From assembly GCA_944389785.1 (NCBI GenBank), contig CALXNP010000009.1:1-45539 (forward strand): a stretch of DNA of 45,539 nt. The letters run 5' to 3'. Numbering within the stretch: the first letter of the stretch is position 1; each line of letters starts with the position of its first letter. The notes under the pieces were generated by a model, which saw nothing but the letters and a program-made list of their open reading frames with translations, did no database searches and was not told the origin of the DNA. Shown here one piece after another: positions 36,244 through 44,229 of this stretch. The translations under genes were made by a program, and so were the position numbers. The DNA comes from an uncultured Anaerobiospirillum sp. Its GTDB lineage: Bacteria; Pseudomonadota; Gammaproteobacteria; Enterobacterales; Succinivibrionaceae.

Positions 36244-37241
36244 AAAACCTCCTTAGCTTTAGCTGTTGAAGAACGAGGAATAAGCATAGGATCTAAAATA
36301 GTAGTAACAAAATCTTTTTTGGGATTATTGATACGATCAAGTAAATGATTAATAGCAGTTTGACCTATTTGCTCAACAGGTTGATTTATAACACTAATAG
36401 CTTTAGGATAAAAACGAGCCCACCTACTATCACCAAAACAGATAAAAGATATATCTTCACCAAGTTTTATATTATTTAAAGAAAGAGCATAAAGTACACC
36501 TGCAGCTATTGCATCATTTGCTGCAAAAATGGCACTATAAGTTTTAGCATTTGTTGAGTGATAAATTGTATTTACATACTCAAAAGCACCCATATAAAGT
36601 TCATCATAGCGTAATTTATTAAGCTCTACTCTATTAATATGTAAATTATCATATAAGACTTCAGCAGCAGCTTCATATCTTTTAGCAAAGGTATAAATTT
36701 GACTGCTGCCACTTAAAAAAAGTATATTTTTATGTCCAAGTTCTTTTAAATATTCAATACCTAATTGAATGCCTAACGCATTATTAACTAACACTTTATC
36801 TGCATTAATATTTTCAATATCTCTATCTATAATTACAGTAGGAGTTGTCAAAGCAAATTCTTGAATATTTTTTGACTGAAGAGCAGGAGGCATAGCAATT
36901 AATCCATGTAAATTGCAATTGTTCCATTGTCTTAGAATTTGGCTTTCATTTATAGGACTTTCATTTGTACAAGATAAAAGAGTTTGATAATCAGATAAAC
37001 TCAAAGAATCCATAATGTAATGGATTATACTATTAGAGAAAAAACTTGTTAGATCAGCAACCATAATACCAAGTAATGGTAAATTGTTGTTTTTTTGTTC
37101 TTTAATATAGCCTTGTGCTATAGCTTCTTTAATAACTAACTCATGAGTCTTAGTTGAGACTAAATGTGGCTTTTTTATAGCTCGAGAAACAGTTGAGGCA
37201 CTAATACCAAGCTTATTTGCTATAGTAGATACATTTGCCAT
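36237..37241 (-). CDS. LacI-family transcriptional regulator
   Basis: Repressor of 334 aa. The N-terminal helix-turn-helix with hinge reads VSTIANKLGISASTVSRAIK (about 4-23). The periplasmic-binding-protein-like sensor domain (about 60-330) ends with the usual IPRSST. It is co-transcribed with the sugar kinase, so the effector is probably a sugar or sugar phosphate. ATG follows AGAGGT. Its upstream region contains a perfect 26-bp palindrome and an overlapping inverted repeat (37304-37357), candidate operators for self-control and perhaps for the divergent gene. Confidence 0.88.
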   Translation of the reverse strand: MANVSTIANKLGISASTVSRAIKKPHLVSTKTHELVIKEAIAQGYIKEQKNNNLPLLGIMVADLTSFFSNSIIHYIMDSLSLSDYQTLLSCTNESPINESQILRQWNNCNLHGLIAMPPALQSKNIQEFALTTPTVIIDRDIENINADKVLVNNALGIQLGIEYLKELGHKNILFLSGSSQIYTFAKRYEAAAEVLYDNLHINRVELNKLRYDELYMGAFEYVNTIYHSTNAKTYSAIFAANDAIAAGVLYALSLNNIKLGEDISFICFGDSRWARFYPKAISVINQPVEQIGQTAINHLLDRINNPKKDFVTTILDPMLIPRSSTAKAKEVLC

Positions 37242-37303
37242 ATTTACCTCTTATTGATAGGATAACAATATATAATTTGATAGAGTTTATCTTAATTGTT
37301 TTA

Positions 37304-37357
37304 GCAAAATATTTCAATTAATAGCAATATTTTGCAATTTTTATATAAAAATTGCAA
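37304..37357. promoter_or_regulatory. Overlapping palindromes between lacI-type gene and threonine aldolase gene
   Basis: Two linked dyads. GCAAAATATT (37304-37313) and AATATTTTGC (37326-37335) are inverted. Overlapping this is a perfect 26-bp palindrome at 37332-37357 whose half site is TTGCAATTTTTAT. The shared TTGCAA ends suggest one regulator; the adjacent LacI-type protein is the first candidate. Confidence 0.55.
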
Positions 37358-37524
37358 TGCCTGTGTTTTATAGCTTATATTCAATTTGTTGATAGTCATC
37401 AAATTTTGTAAGGATAGATTTTGCATACAATATTTTTTTATTAGTATTTTTTACAGTAGTTGATTTTTATTTACCAAAGATTTTATATAATCAAGCTTAA
37501 GCTAAAATAAAAAAAGGAGCATAT

Positions 37525-38547
37525 ATGCTTGTATTTGATAGTGATTATACAGATGGTGCCCATCCTTTAGTTCTAAAGGCTTTAGTAGATAGTAATAAAG
37601 AAATATTAGGTACATATACTTTAGATAAGTATTGTAAAGAAGCTTCAAAAAAGATTAAAAAAGCTTGTAACAAAAAAAATGCTAAGATTTATTTTACTGT
37701 AGGTGGTACACAAACTAACAGTATAGTTATAGGCTCAATTTTAAAATCATATCAAGGAGTAATCTCTGTAAACACAGGGCATATTAATTTACATGAGGCT
37801 GGTGCTATTGAGCATGATGGTCATAAAGTTTTAGCACTAGAGGGTAAAGATGGTAAGCTTGAGGCAAATGTTTTAAAAACATATCTTGAAGGTTTTTATC
37901 AAGATGAAAGTTTTGAGCATATGGTTTTTCCTGGTCTTGTATATATTTCCTATCCAACAGAGTATGGTACTTTGTACTCAAAAGAAGAACTTAGTGCTAT
38001 TAAGCAGGTTTGTAATGAATATCATTTACCGTTATTTATTGATGGTGCTCGCCTTGCTTATGCTTTAGGTGTTGAAAATAGTTTGAGTTTAGCTGATATT
38101 GCAAATAGTTGTGATGTATTCTATATAGGTGGAACTAAGTGTGGAGCATTATGTGGTGAAGCTATAGTTTTTACTAACACAAAATTATGTGATCACTTTT
38201 TCACCTGTATTAAGCAAAAAGGTGCTCTATTAGCTAAAGGCCGTTTATTAGGTGTTCAATTTAATGCATTATTTACTGATAACCTATATATAAATATAGG
38301 AAAACAAAGTGTACTTAAAGCAAAACTATTAAAAGATGGACTTAAGGCTAAAGGTTATAAATTCTTTATAGATAGTCCAACTAATTTGATATTTGTCATT
38401 GTAAAAAATACAAAAATTGAAGAAATTAAAGATAAGATAAGTTTTAGTGTTTGGCAAGAATATGATAGTGAACACAAAGTTATACGTTTAGCTACTAGTC
38501 ATGGTACACGTGTAGATGCTATTGATGCTGCACTTAAGCTCTTATAA
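37525..38547 (+). CDS. Threonine aldolase-like PLP enzyme (beta-eliminating lyase family)
   Basis: Fold-type I PLP enzyme of 340 aa. The family splits L-threonine or allo-threonine to glycine and acetaldehyde. Motifs are FDSDYTDGAHP near the N terminus (the usual form is SDNxxxxxP), GGTQTNSI for the PLP phosphate, HINLHEAGAIE (stacking His region), DGARLAYAL with the PLP-binding Asp, and YIGGTKCGAL with Schiff-base Lys205. It has a TATAAT box at 37486-37491 and an AAAAGGAG ribosome site. The low-specificity type is likely; some relatives act on other beta-hydroxy amino acids. It is divergent from the LacI-type gene. Confidence 0.85.
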   Translation: MLVFDSDYTDGAHPLVLKALVDSNKEILGTYTLDKYCKEASKKIKKACNKKNAKIYFTVGGTQTNSIVIGSILKSYQGVISVNTGHINLHEAGAIEHDGHKVLALEGKDGKLEANVLKTYLEGFYQDESFEHMVFPGLVYISYPTEYGTLYSKEELSAIKQVCNEYHLPLFIDGARLAYALGVENSLSLADIANSCDVFYIGGTKCGALCGEAIVFTNTKLCDHFFTCIKQKGALLAKGRLLGVQFNALFTDNLYINIGKQSVLKAKLLKDGLKAKGYKFFIDSPTNLIFVIVKNTKIEEIKDKISFSVWQEYDSEHKVIRLATSHGTRVDAIDAALKLL

Positions 38548-38644
38548 GTGATAATAAAGAGCAAAAGTTAGCAAAAGTATTAAAAACATTTTACTATAAA
38601 CGTAGTTCAGATAAAGATTTTAGTATTTTAAGTAAGGAGATTAT

Positions 38645-38995
38645 ATGTCACAAGTTTATGTTGTTTTTGAAGCCACTATGGATAAGAGCAAAGTTGATAG
38701 CTATTTACAAATTGCTCGTTCTCTTGAAGGTAATTTAAAAAAAGCAGAAGGCTTTGTTAGTATTGAGCGTTATGTTAGTGTAGATAAAGATGGAAAGGTT
38801 GTATCCATTTCTATTTGGGAAGATGAAGCAAGCGTTATGAAGTGGGTACATTCAGCAGAGCATATGCAAGCTCAACAAGAAGGTCAAAAGCTAGGTTTTG
38901 ATGATTATGTTATCAAGGTTTTACACTTAGTTAAAAGTCATAGCTTAAAAGATGGACATGGCTCTTGTGGCTGTAAGTGTTCTTGTGCTAATTAA
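38645..38995 (+). CDS. ABM-fold monooxygenase-like protein with cysteine-rich tail
   Basis: Small protein of 116 aa. Residues 1-95 fit the dimeric alpha/beta-barrel antibiotic-biosynthesis-monooxygenase fold: YVVFEATMDKSKVDSYLQIA, EGFVSIERYVSV, VVSISIWEDEASVMKW, HMQAQQEG. The tail HGSCGCKCSCAN carries four cysteines in CxCxCxC array and a His, a likely metal- or redox-active site not usual in this fold. It starts with ATG behind TAAGGAG. A long hairpin terminator follows. The reaction is unknown; some ABM proteins degrade haem or act on quinones. Confidence 0.7.
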   Translation: MSQVYVVFEATMDKSKVDSYLQIARSLEGNLKKAEGFVSIERYVSVDKDGKVVSISIWEDEASVMKWVHSAEHMQAQQEGQKLGFDDYVIKVLHLVKSHSLKDGHGSCGCKCSCAN

Positions 38996-38998
38996 TAA

Positions 38999-39040
38999 AA
39001 ATATAAAGGTAGGTAAGAACCCACCTTTATATTTATTTTT
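38999..39040. terminator. Terminator between the ABM gene and pyrI
   Basis: 16-bp stem with one mismatch: AAATATAAAGGTAGGT (38999-39014) / ACCCACCTTTATATTT (39019-39034), loop AAGA, then a T-rich tail. It serves convergent genes. Confidence 0.85.
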
Positions 39041-39049
39041 GATACTTGA

Positions 39050-39550
39050 TTAAGACTCAAGACCATTATTTTTTAATACTACTTCTCTTTCAAAAACACG
39101 CTCACAATAGTGACAACGCATCATAACCTGCTCGCCTTCTTTAAAGATTTTGAAACGTGAAGGAGCTTGCTTTTCTACATGAGTAATACAATTGCTATTT
39201 GGACAGGAGAAAGCACCAATAGTCTCATGAGGTAAGCGTAAATGATACTTATCTACAACTTTATAATCTTTAATTTGATTGATGGTTGCATTAGGAGCAA
39301 GGATAGCTAATTGCTGAGTTTCTGTAGGGGAGAAGAATACATCTGCAATTTTAATAATATCCTTATTACCTAGCTCGCCAGACCTCAAATTAAAGCCTAC
39401 AGTAATATGATTGTGCTTACCTAAGAAGTTAAATAAGCGCAAAATATTCATAGCCTGCCCTGGTGGAATATGATCTATTACTGTACCTGCTTCAATAGCT
39501 TCAACAAGGAGATGATCTTTTTGAATTTTTTGTTCTTGATTATCTGACAT
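39050..39550 (-). CDS. pyrI: Aspartate carbamoyltransferase regulatory subunit PyrI
   Basis: Binds CTP/ATP to control ATCase; 166 aa (E. coli 153). It has an N-terminal allosteric domain (VEAIEAGTVIDHIPPGQA) and a C-terminal zinc domain with Cys pairs in CPNSNC and CHYC. The N terminus is about ten residues longer than in E. coli. Its ribosome site AAGGAG lies within the final codons of pyrB, and the ATG is one base after the pyrB stop, so the subunits are co-translated. Confidence 0.96.
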   Translation of the reverse strand: MSDNQEQKIQKDHLLVEAIEAGTVIDHIPPGQAMNILRLFNFLGKHNHITVGFNLRSGELGNKDIIKIADVFFSPTETQQLAILAPNATINQIKDYKVVDKYHLRLPHETIGAFSCPNSNCITHVEKQAPSRFKIFKEGEQVMMRCHYCERVFEREVVLKNNGLES

Positions 39551-39551
39551 C

Positions 39552-40475
39552 TTAAATCTCCTTATTTAATACCATAGAAAGTAAAGCTTGACGAGCATAA
39601 ACACCATTAGCTGCTTGTTTAAAGTAATAAGCATGAGCTGAACTATCTACATCTGTAGTAATTTCATCAATACGTGGCAGAGGATGTAAGATCTTCATGT
39701 TAGGTTTGGCATCTGCTAACATATCTGGGCTTAAAATAAACTTAGAGCGTAAGTGTTGATACTCAGTTTCATCAAAGCGCTCTTTTTGTACACGAGTCAT
39801 ATAAAGTATATCCACTTTTGGCATCACTTCTTCAATAGTATCATGTACAGAGTATTTGATATTATGTTTATCTAAGTGTTTTAAAATGTAATTTGGCATA
39901 GCTAAAGATTGTGGTGATACTAGATAAATTCTAGCATTATACATGGAGAGAGCCTCAGCAAGAGAGTGCACAGTACGTCCATATTTTAAATCACCAACAA
40001 AAGCTATATTTATCTCATCTAATCTACCTTGAGTTTCTTTAATGGTAAATAGATCTAGTATAGTTTGAGATGGGTGTTGGTTAGCACCATCACCAGCATT
40101 AATTACAGGTACTGGTGAAATATCAGCTGCTAATCGTGCAGCACCTTCCATAGGGTGGCGCATAACTAAAGCATCTGTGTAAGATGTGATGATTCTAATA
40201 GAATCAGTTAAGGTTTCACCTTTTTTGCCATGAGAGGTATTAGTAGCATCGGCAAAGCCTATAACTTGACCTCCTAATCTATGAATGGCAGTTTCAAATG
40301 ATAGTCTAGTACGTGTAGATCCCTCAAAGAAAGTTACACCTATTAACTTACCTTTTAAAAGATCATTACGTGGATTGTGTTTAAGTTCAGTAGCTGTTTT
40401 TAAAATTATCTCAATATGCTCACGTGAAAATTCACTGATGGAGATAATATCTTTTTGAAAGAGGGGATTTATCAT
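39552..40475 (-). CDS. pyrB: Aspartate carbamoyltransferase catalytic subunit PyrB
   Basis: Joins carbamoyl phosphate and aspartate in pyrimidine synthesis; 307 aa (E. coli 311). Motifs are the carbamoyl-phosphate loop STRTRLSFE (about 53-61), TSHGKKGET (80s loop with catalytic residues), [32 protein letters not shown] and HPLPRIDEI. It forms the c6r6 enzyme with PyrI. ATG is preceded by AAGGGA. The leader between the promoter and the gene holds several alternative hairpins, suggesting control by attenuation. Confidence 0.97.
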   Translation of the reverse strand: MINPLFQKDIISISEFSREHIEIILKTATELKHNPRNDLLKGKLIGVTFFEGSTRTRLSFETAIHRLGGQVIGFADATNTSHGKKGETLTDSIRIITSYTDALVMRHPMEGAARLAADISPVPVINAGDGANQHPSQTILDLFTIKETQGRLDEINIAFVGDLKYGRTVHSLAEALSMYNARIYLVSPQSLAMPNYILKHLDKHNIKYSVHDTIEEVMPKVDILYMTRVQKERFDETEYQHLRSKFILSPDMLADAKPNMKILHPLPRIDEITTDVDSSAHAYYFKQAANGVYARQALLSMVLNKEI

Positions 40476-40520
40476 TGACGCGGTCCCTTTTTTAACTTTT
40501 GTGAAAGATTAAGAACGGGA

Positions 40521-40579
40521 CATAAAAAATATTTCAGGAGAGAAGTATTTTTTATGCTGCTCCTGAAAACTCAATTATA
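40521..40579 (-). promoter_or_regulatory. pyrBI promoter and leader with mutually exclusive hairpins
   Basis: Read leftward: -10 TATAAT (plus-strand 40574-40579), then TTTCAGGAG (40560-40568) which can pair with CTCCTGAAA (40532-40540). Interleaved with this, CATAAAAAATA (40546-40556) can pair with TATTTTTTATG (40521-40531). The two stems cannot easily coexist. A third weak pairing, GTCCC with GGGAC, lies nearer pyrB. No pyrL-type leader peptide is obvious; the -35 box is weak. Confidence 0.55.
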
Positions 40580-40681
40580 CTCTTAATATGTTGGAAATTA
40601 AAGTCTAAATTTAAGCAAATAAGCACTATCTTATAGATATATCTAAAGATTTTAATAGATACATTATGTATATTTTAGCTA

Positions 40682-41098
40682 TTACATAAGCTTTGTTACT
40701 TGTAAATAAAATAATTCAAGGCCATCAAAATCTTGTTTGCTATAGATACCCTCAACAGTGATAATATCATTATTTTTAATACTATTTAGTAAGTTGCTAT
40801 TACTAAATTGCAGCTCTATAACTTGTACACAGCACATAGTTGTATCATAAATACTAATAGCATAATAATATTCATTTGCACCAATACCTTCATCGGCTTT
40901 AATACGTTCAAATTTACCTCTTACTTTTATAGTGCTGTTTAAATAACTTTCACCATCTAAAGCAAGTTGTGAGGCAAAACTATAGAGCATAATATTATTA
41001 AGCTTAGTTAAATCAATATATTCATTACTGCTTGCATTTAAACTGCAAGTAAGTAATACACTAGCTAATATAAATTTACTAAATACGGACTTTAACAT
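40682..41098 (-). CDS. Exported OB-like protein with CC motif, zinc-operon partner
   Basis: Protein of 138 aa with a signal peptide (about 1-24, cleaved near NASS). The mature part contains VRGKFERIKA, the adjacent-cysteine motif TTMCCVQVIELQF, and IITVEGIYSKQ, a strand pattern that reads like an OB fold. As I recall, similar secreted proteins with a DATACC-like motif occur in Clostridia near metal or transport genes. It is the last gene of the zinc operon and overlaps znuB by 20 bases, so it is expressed with the transporter. It may help bind or deliver zinc in the periplasm; that is inference. No established name is known to me. Confidence 0.6.
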   Translation of the reverse strand: MLKSVFSKFILASVLLTCSLNASSNEYIDLTKLNNIMLYSFASQLALDGESYLNSTIKVRGKFERIKADEGIGANEYYYAISIYDTTMCCVQVIELQFSNSNLLNSIKNNDIITVEGIYSKQDFDGLELFYLQVTKLM

Positions 41099-41927
41099 AA
41101 GAAATTATGTAAAAAATAATAAAGGCCACAATATCTACCATTACAATAGTTGCACCAACAGGAGTTGAATAGATAATTGAAGCAAAGATACCTATCAAAG
41201 AACAAATTATGGATAAAATACAAGATACTATAGTTACATTTAAAAAGCTATTGCAAATACGCATAGCACATAAAGCAGGAAAAATAACTAATGCTGAAAT
41301 TAATAAAGAACCAACTAAATTCATAGCTAGGACTATGATAATAGCAACTATTATAGCTAGAGCTAAATTATAAAATTTAACACTAAGACCTGTAGCTTTA
41401 GCAAAATTCTCATCAAAGGTAATAGCAAAGATTTTATGATATAAGCAGATATAACAAAATATTACCAATATAGATAGGGCAATAGATAAATACATGTCAA
41501 ATTTGCTTAAGGTTAAAATAGCACTTGAGCCAAATAAGGTAGCACAAACATCTCCTGCTATATTTGGACCTGTAGCAAAGATATTCATTAAAAAATAACC
41601 TAAAGCTAATGAACCCACAGATAGCATAGCAATAGCAGCATCACCTCTAATTGATGAGTTTTGTGAGCTTTGCAGTATTAGTACAGCACATAGTATGGTA
41701 CATGCTAAAATAAAGATCATACTATTTGTCAGACTAAATACAGCTGCTAATGCCATAGCACCAAAGGCTACATGAGATAATCCATCACCTATAAAAGAAA
41801 ACTGTTTTAAAACTAGTGTTACACCTAATAAAGCTGAGCACAATGATATTAATACAGCTACAACAATTGCATAAATAACAAAAGGGTATTGTAGGTATAA
41901 GATAATTTGATCAAATATTTGCAACAT
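41079..41927 (-). CDS. znuB: Zinc ABC transporter permease ZnuB
   Basis: ABC-3 family inner-membrane permease, 282 aa, with about eight hydrophobic helices. It has the family segment FIGDGLSHVAFGAMALA (about 45-61) and FDENFAKATGL, the loop that contacts the ATPase. It starts two bases after the znuC stop. It forms the importer with ZnuC and receives zinc from ZnuA. Similarity by eye is closer to Firmicutes zinc permeases than to E. coli ZnuB, in line with the rest of this operon. Confidence 0.88.
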   Translation of the reverse strand: MLQIFDQIILYLQYPFVIYAIVVAVLISLCSALLGVTLVLKQFSFIGDGLSHVAFGAMALAAVFSLTNSMIFILACTILCAVLILQSSQNSSIRGDAAIAMLSVGSLALGYFLMNIFATGPNIAGDVCATLFGSSAILTLSKFDMYLSIALSILVIFCYICLYHKIFAITFDENFAKATGLSVKFYNLALAIIVAIIIVLAMNLVGSLLISALVIFPALCAMRICNSFLNVTIVSCILSIICSLIGIFASIIYSTPVGATIVMVDIVAFIIFYIISYVKVRI

Positions 41928-41929
41928 TT

Positions 41930-42619
41930 TTACATACCCTGTAGATATTGATAAAGCTTAGAGTTTGCAAACTCATCTACATTTCCATAAAAGACTTTTT
42001 TACCTAAATATAAGATATGCTTAGCTTGTTTTACTGCACTATCTAAATCATGACTTATCATCATGATGCTGATACCATCTTCTTTATTTAATTTTTCAAT
42101 AAGCTTATACATATTGTGTGTGGCTTTAGCATCAAGCCCATTGACAGGCTCATCTAAGAGCAAAATAGATCTTGAGGCTAAAAGAGCACGTGATAAAAGT
42201 ACACGCTGTTGTTGTCCTCCTGATAAGCTTTTAAAGCTTTTATCCTTTAAATGAGTAATATCAAGTTTTTCTAAAGCATTTAAAGCTTTTAATTTTTGCT
42301 CTTTAGAATAAAAGGGCCACAAACTTTGATTTGCAAAGGCAGATAGCACTACTTCAAATACTTTAGCAGGAAAGTTTTTTTGTATAGTACTTTGTTGAGG
42401 TAAATAGCCAATATCACTGCCTTTAATTCCATTTAGTTCAATTGTGCCTGAAATTGGTTTTAAAAGATGTAATAAAGTTTTAACTAAGGTCGATTTACCA
42501 GAGCCATTTTCACCTACAATACATAAATAATCTTGTTCTTCTAATTTAAAATTAATATTATGGGCTATGATTTGACCTTCATAGCCTATATCTAAATTTT
42601 GCACATTAATTAAATTCAT
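41930..42619 (-). CDS. znuC: Zinc ABC transporter ATPase ZnuC
   Basis: ATP-binding subunit of 229 aa. It has Walker A GENGSGKST (about 37-45), Q-loop YLPQQ, signature LSGGQQQR, Walker B ILLLDEP and switch His in ISHD. The phrases QDYLCIVGENGSGKST and IGYLPQQSTIQKNFPA resemble the zinc/manganese ATPases of Clostridia. ATG follows AAGGT. It is the third gene of zur-znuA-znuC-znuB. Confidence 0.9.
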   Translation of the reverse strand: MNLINVQNLDIGYEGQIIAHNINFKLEEQDYLCIVGENGSGKSTLVKTLLHLLKPISGTIELNGIKGSDIGYLPQQSTIQKNFPAKVFEVVLSAFANQSLWPFYSKEQKLKALNALEKLDITHLKDKSFKSLSGGQQQRVLLSRALLASRSILLLDEPVNGLDAKATHNMYKLIEKLNKEDGISIMMISHDLDSAVKQAKHILYLGKKVFYGNVDEFANSKLYQYLQGM

Positions 42620-42638
42620 GTGTAACCTTATAACGTTT

Positions 42639-43637
42639 CTAGTTTAAAGCTTTATCTAAATTCTTTAAATTTTGCTGCATAATACTCAAATAACTAATAC
42701 CATTAGCTATTTGTGCGTTAGTTACAGCCTGCATAGAGTCAAGAACTAAAACTTGAGCTTGTTTTTTATTAGAGTTGCCAATTACAGCATTAGCTACTTT
42801 ATTGTCGGAACGCTCTAAAGTTAACAATGTATTATTTGGATTTTTATTCAACTTATCAGCTAAATAGGCAATAGTATTAAAGCTAGCATTAGTTTCAGCA
42901 GAGCATGATGGGAAAGCTGCAGCATAATTTAGATTATAATCTTTAACTAAATATACAAAAGCAAATCGATCTGCCACTATGATTTCTTTATATTTGCTAT
43001 TTTCGATAGTTTTGCCATATTGCTCATCTAAAGCGTCAATTTTAGCAATATAGTCTTTAGCATTATTAATATATAGTGTGGTATTAACACTATCTATTGC
43101 AGTTAATTGTTTAGCAATTTCATTGACCATAACCTTAGCATTTTTTAAAGATAACCAAATATGTTCATCAATTAAATTTTCATTAGCTACAGTAGGTTTG
43201 ATTAAATCATGTTCATGATTATGCTCATGCTCATGATGATGTCCATGATGATCATGCTCATCATATTGCATACCCTCAACAATCTCTTCATTATGTAAGC
43301 TTAGACCTATAGTATCTATTAGTGGTATATGTAATTGTGTTTTGTTATTGTTGGTTAAAGCATCATTTAGCCATTTATCAGATGGACCTCCAATATAGAT
43401 TACAGCATCAGCATTTAATATTTCTACCATGTCTTTGGCACTAGGAGCAAAACTGTGTAAATCGGCACCATTTTGCATTAAAAGTTTAACTTTAACCTCA
43501 TCATTGCCCTTAGTAATATTATTTACGAAGTCATATATAGGGAAAATTGTAGTTACAATAGTGAGTTCTTTTGCTTGAGTATTAAAACTTAAAATACTTA
43601 CAAACAAAAGTATGACTAAGTTTTTTAATTTAAACAT
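42639..43637 (-). CDS. znuA: Zinc-binding periplasmic protein ZnuA
   Basis: Cluster A-I solute-binding protein of 332 aa. The signal peptide spans about 1-22. Metal-site residues include His61 (ADLHSF), His159 (DEHIWLS), and a late acidic residue (LLTLERSD). The usual third His region reads VADRFAFVYLVKDY, without the His of E. coli ZnuA; the DRF form is one I associate with Firmicutes members. A loop at 127-143 carries ten histidines alternating with Glu/Asp/Gly, a zinc-gathering feature. ATG follows GGAG. It delivers zinc to ZnuBC. Confidence 0.9.
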   Translation of the reverse strand: MFKLKNLVILLFVSILSFNTQAKELTIVTTIFPIYDFVNNITKGNDEVKVKLLMQNGADLHSFAPSAKDMVEILNADAVIYIGGPSDKWLNDALTNNNKTQLHIPLIDTIGLSLHNEEIVEGMQYDEHDHHGHHHEHEHNHEHDLIKPTVANENLIDEHIWLSLKNAKVMVNEIAKQLTAIDSVNTTLYINNAKDYIAKIDALDEQYGKTIENSKYKEIIVADRFAFVYLVKDYNLNYAAAFPSCSAETNASFNTIAYLADKLNKNPNNTLLTLERSDNKVANAVIGNSNKKQAQVLVLDSMQAVTNAQIANGISYLSIMQQNLKNLDKALN

Positions 43638-43658
43638 GATAAGACTCCAAAAAATATA

Positions 43659-44078
43659 TTAAGACTTAGTTTGGCATTTTTCACAAATACCAATTAATGT
43701 AGTTTGTGTTAGATCTAAAGCAAATTTATGTTCGTTTTGTAAATATTGTTTTAATTCTTCAAAAATAGAGCTTTTAATATGCAGAATATCTCCACAAATT
43801 TTGCATTTACAGTGATAGTGATGGTCTTTATGATTACTGTGGGGTTTTACATATTCAAAACAAGCTGGATGATTTTTATCAATGATATATTTAATTACAT
43901 CACCACTTTTAATTAATTTATCAAGATGTCTGTAAATAGTGGTAACACCAATATTTACATTGTGTTCTTTTAAATGCAGGTAAATATCGTTAACAGTAAA
44001 GTGAGAGCTTTCTTTATGCTCAAGAAAGTCTATTAAATACTGCATTTGCTTAGTTTTATAATTACTTTTATTTACCAT
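43659..44078 (-). CDS. zur: Fur-family zinc regulator, Zur-type
   Basis: Regulator of 139 aa. The N-terminal winged helix includes TTIYRHLDKLIKSGDV (about 46-61). The C-terminal metal domain has HHYHCKCKICGDI and a final CEKC, the two CxxC pairs of the structural zinc site (about 92/95 and 132/135). Its place as first gene before znuACB, with two palindromic boxes just upstream, indicates a zinc-sensing repressor of its own operon. The SPACFEYV-like segment (HPACFEYV) resembles Clostridial Fur proteins. Fur or Mur specificity cannot be excluded from the sequence. Confidence 0.85.
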   Translation of the reverse strand: MVNKSNYKTKQMQYLIDFLEHKESSHFTVNDIYLHLKEHNVNIGVTTIYRHLDKLIKSGDVIKYIIDKNHPACFEYVKPHSNHKDHHYHCKCKICGDILHIKSSIFEELKQYLQNEHKFALDLTQTTLIGICEKCQTKS

Positions 44079-44095
44079 AACGATGCCTGTAACTA

Positions 44096-44118
44096 AATTT
44101 GAAAATGGTTTTCATTTT
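44096..44118. promoter_or_regulatory. Zur-type operator, box 1
   Basis: Imperfect palindrome AATTTGAAAA-TGG-TTTTCATTTT, with two mismatches between arms. It lies 18 bases upstream of the zur start. Its core GAAAATGGTTTTC is identical to box 2. Confidence 0.7.
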
Positions 44119-44146
44119 AAATTTGCTTTTATAATAAGTCAAGCAT

Positions 44147-44169
44147 AATTTGAAAATGGTTTTCAAATT
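44147..44169. promoter_or_regulatory. Zur-type operator, box 2
   Basis: Palindrome with perfect arms AATTTGAAAA and TTTTCAAATT around TGG; pairing extends to 12 bases per arm (44145-44171). Its centre is 51 bp from that of box 1, about five helical turns, so two dimers would bind the same DNA face. It also lies 60 bases before the divergent glycerate kinase start. Confidence 0.75.
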
Positions 44170-44229
44170 ATACGTACTTTTTGTTAAACTAATCATTATT
44201 GTCATTGGCTTGTTGGGAGTGTTCTTATC

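Noticed and set aside
43200-43270. Short tandem repeat of CATGATCATG-like units as a separate repeat element
   Set aside because: It encodes the His-rich loop of ZnuA in frame and is explained by that.
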